Assembly (NCBI GenBank): GCA_903903715.1
Contig: CAIUZX010000014.1
Span: forward strand, 1-6,449
DNA: 6,449 nt
Direction: 5' to 3'
Source: an uncultured Caulobacterales bacterium
GTDB taxonomy: Bacteria > Pseudomonadota > Alphaproteobacteria > Caulobacterales > Caulobacteraceae
The notes below the pieces were generated by a model. That model was not told the origin of the DNA. It made no database searches and saw only the letters and a list, made by a program, of their open reading frames with translations. Positions 5,991 through 6,449 of this stretch are shown here, piece by piece (positions within the stretch are counted from its first letter, which is position 1; the number at the start of each line of letters is the position of its first letter). The translations under genes and the position numbers were made by a program.

Positions 5991-6449
5991 CTATGACCCC
6001 GCTTCGAACCGGTCGATCACGGCGCGGCCCTTGTCATTGAGCGTGGCGTGGATGCGGCCTCCCAGGGGCTCTTCCTGAGCCATACGTTCGGCGAGGGCCG
6101 GGTGTTCGGCGTCCGTCTGGGCGACGAAACGCCCGCCGCTTTGGTCGCGGGCCACCACCGTGGCGACGGGCGTCTTGCCTGAATAGTCGATGGTGTAGGT
6201 CTCGATCGCGCCGTCGCCCGCCTGGACGATGTCAGGCTTGGCCCATCCGTCCACCGTCGCCTGCAACGCGTTCGAGCTGAAAGGCGCGAAGGGGCGGGGG
6301 GCGGCGCTGTAGATCCCGACAGAATATTTCGACAGGAAGCCGCCGTTGGCGCCGACGAAGCCGTTGGCGTCCGGCTGTTCGCGCAGAGCCCGGATCATGC
6401 TCGCAATGGCGTGCATGGAGTAGTTGTTGCCCGCACCGCCGAAGAAGGG
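5991..6449 (-). CDS. C-terminal part of a thiolase-like protein (acetyl-CoA acetyltransferase family)
   Basis: The frame is open to the right edge; 152 C-terminal residues are visible and the N-terminal majority, including the nucleophilic cysteine region, is outside. The visible part begins with FFGGAGNNYSMHAIASM (2-18), a hallmark of thiolase-like proteins often annotated as acetyl-CoA acetyltransferases of about 500 residues. Next comes GFVGANGGFLSKYSVGIYS (30-48), where degradative thiolases carry the C-x-G catalytic loop. The last 90 or so residues form a mainly beta extension (from DGWAKPDIVQAGDGAIETY to the stop) consistent with the additional C-terminal domain of type 1 thiolase-like proteins. 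Here GANGG lacks the Cys of classical thiolases, and the usual GHP is replaced by GGAG, so ordinary thiolysis is doubtful. It ends at a TAG at 5991, facing the tRNA gene. The reaction is unknown; a role in acyl-CoA metabolism is inferred from the family. Confidence 0.8.
   Translation of the reverse strand, partial: PFFGGAGNNYSMHAIASMIRALREQPDANGFVGANGGFLSKYSVGIYSAAPRPFAPFSSNALQATVDGWAKPDIVQAGDGAIETYTIDYSGKTPVATVVARDQSGGRFVAQTDAEHPALAERMAQEEPLGGRIHATLNDKGRAVIDRFEAGS

Noticed and set aside
1..6449. Search for CRISPR arrays, insertion sequences, retrons, toxin-antitoxin pairs or defence genes
   Set aside because: No spaced direct repeats, terminal inverted repeats, transposase, reverse transcriptase or toxin-like small genes were seen by reading the sequence. 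The window is filled by recognisable metabolic and membrane genes.

Overview
This 6.4 kb window is GC-rich, densely packed chromosomal DNA. The gene content suggests a ubiquinone-using, Gram-negative alphaproteobacterium: a Coq7-type demethoxyubiquinone hydroxylase, a quinone-linked DsbB, a YqaA-type DedA protein, a fumarylacetoacetate-hydrolase family protein of about 336 residues, and a FecR-type N-terminal module. I favour Caulobacterales (Caulobacter, Phenylobacterium or Brevundimonas type), but this is inferred from gene style and is not proven.

Layout. At the left edge (2-640, +) is a partial membrane protein. It carries a FecR-type N-terminal (DUF4880-like) module and a final transmembrane helix, but no periplasmic FecR domain. 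It converges on, and overlaps by 10 bp, a four-gene minus-strand cluster that reads leftward from about 3010 to 631: yqaA-like (2441-3010), dsbB (1906-2430), coq7 (1311-1874) and a GNAT acetyltransferase (631-1278). The internal gaps are only 10, 31 and 32 bp, so this is very probably one operon.

A 117-bp divergent intergenic region (3011-3127) separates that operon from a plus-strand pair: a fumarylacetoacetase-family hydrolase (3128-4138) and an exported amidohydrolase-3/YtcJ-like enzyme (4131-5804). These two overlap by 8 bp and are probably translationally coupled. A complete tRNA-Leu(CAA) with encoded CCA follows at 5860-5943, with a plausible promoter of its own in the 55-bp gap before it. 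The right edge holds the C-terminal 152 residues of a minus-strand thiolase-like protein (5991-6449), which runs off the window.

How the genes fit together. The clearest theme is quinone and disulfide metabolism. Coq7 performs the last hydroxylation in ubiquinone synthesis, and DsbB passes electrons from periplasmic disulfide formation into ubiquinone; the two genes are adjacent and co-directional. The YqaA-like membrane protein and the GNAT enzyme have no evident direct link to this. The plus-strand pair looks catabolic, with unknown substrates.

There is no mobile element, CRISPR array, phage gene or obvious defence system. Most of the window is ordinary housekeeping and accessory metabolism. 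The left-edge truncated FecR-like protein and the apparent catalytic-residue difference in the thiolase-like protein are the points most worth checking. No gene-free stretch exceeds 300 bases.
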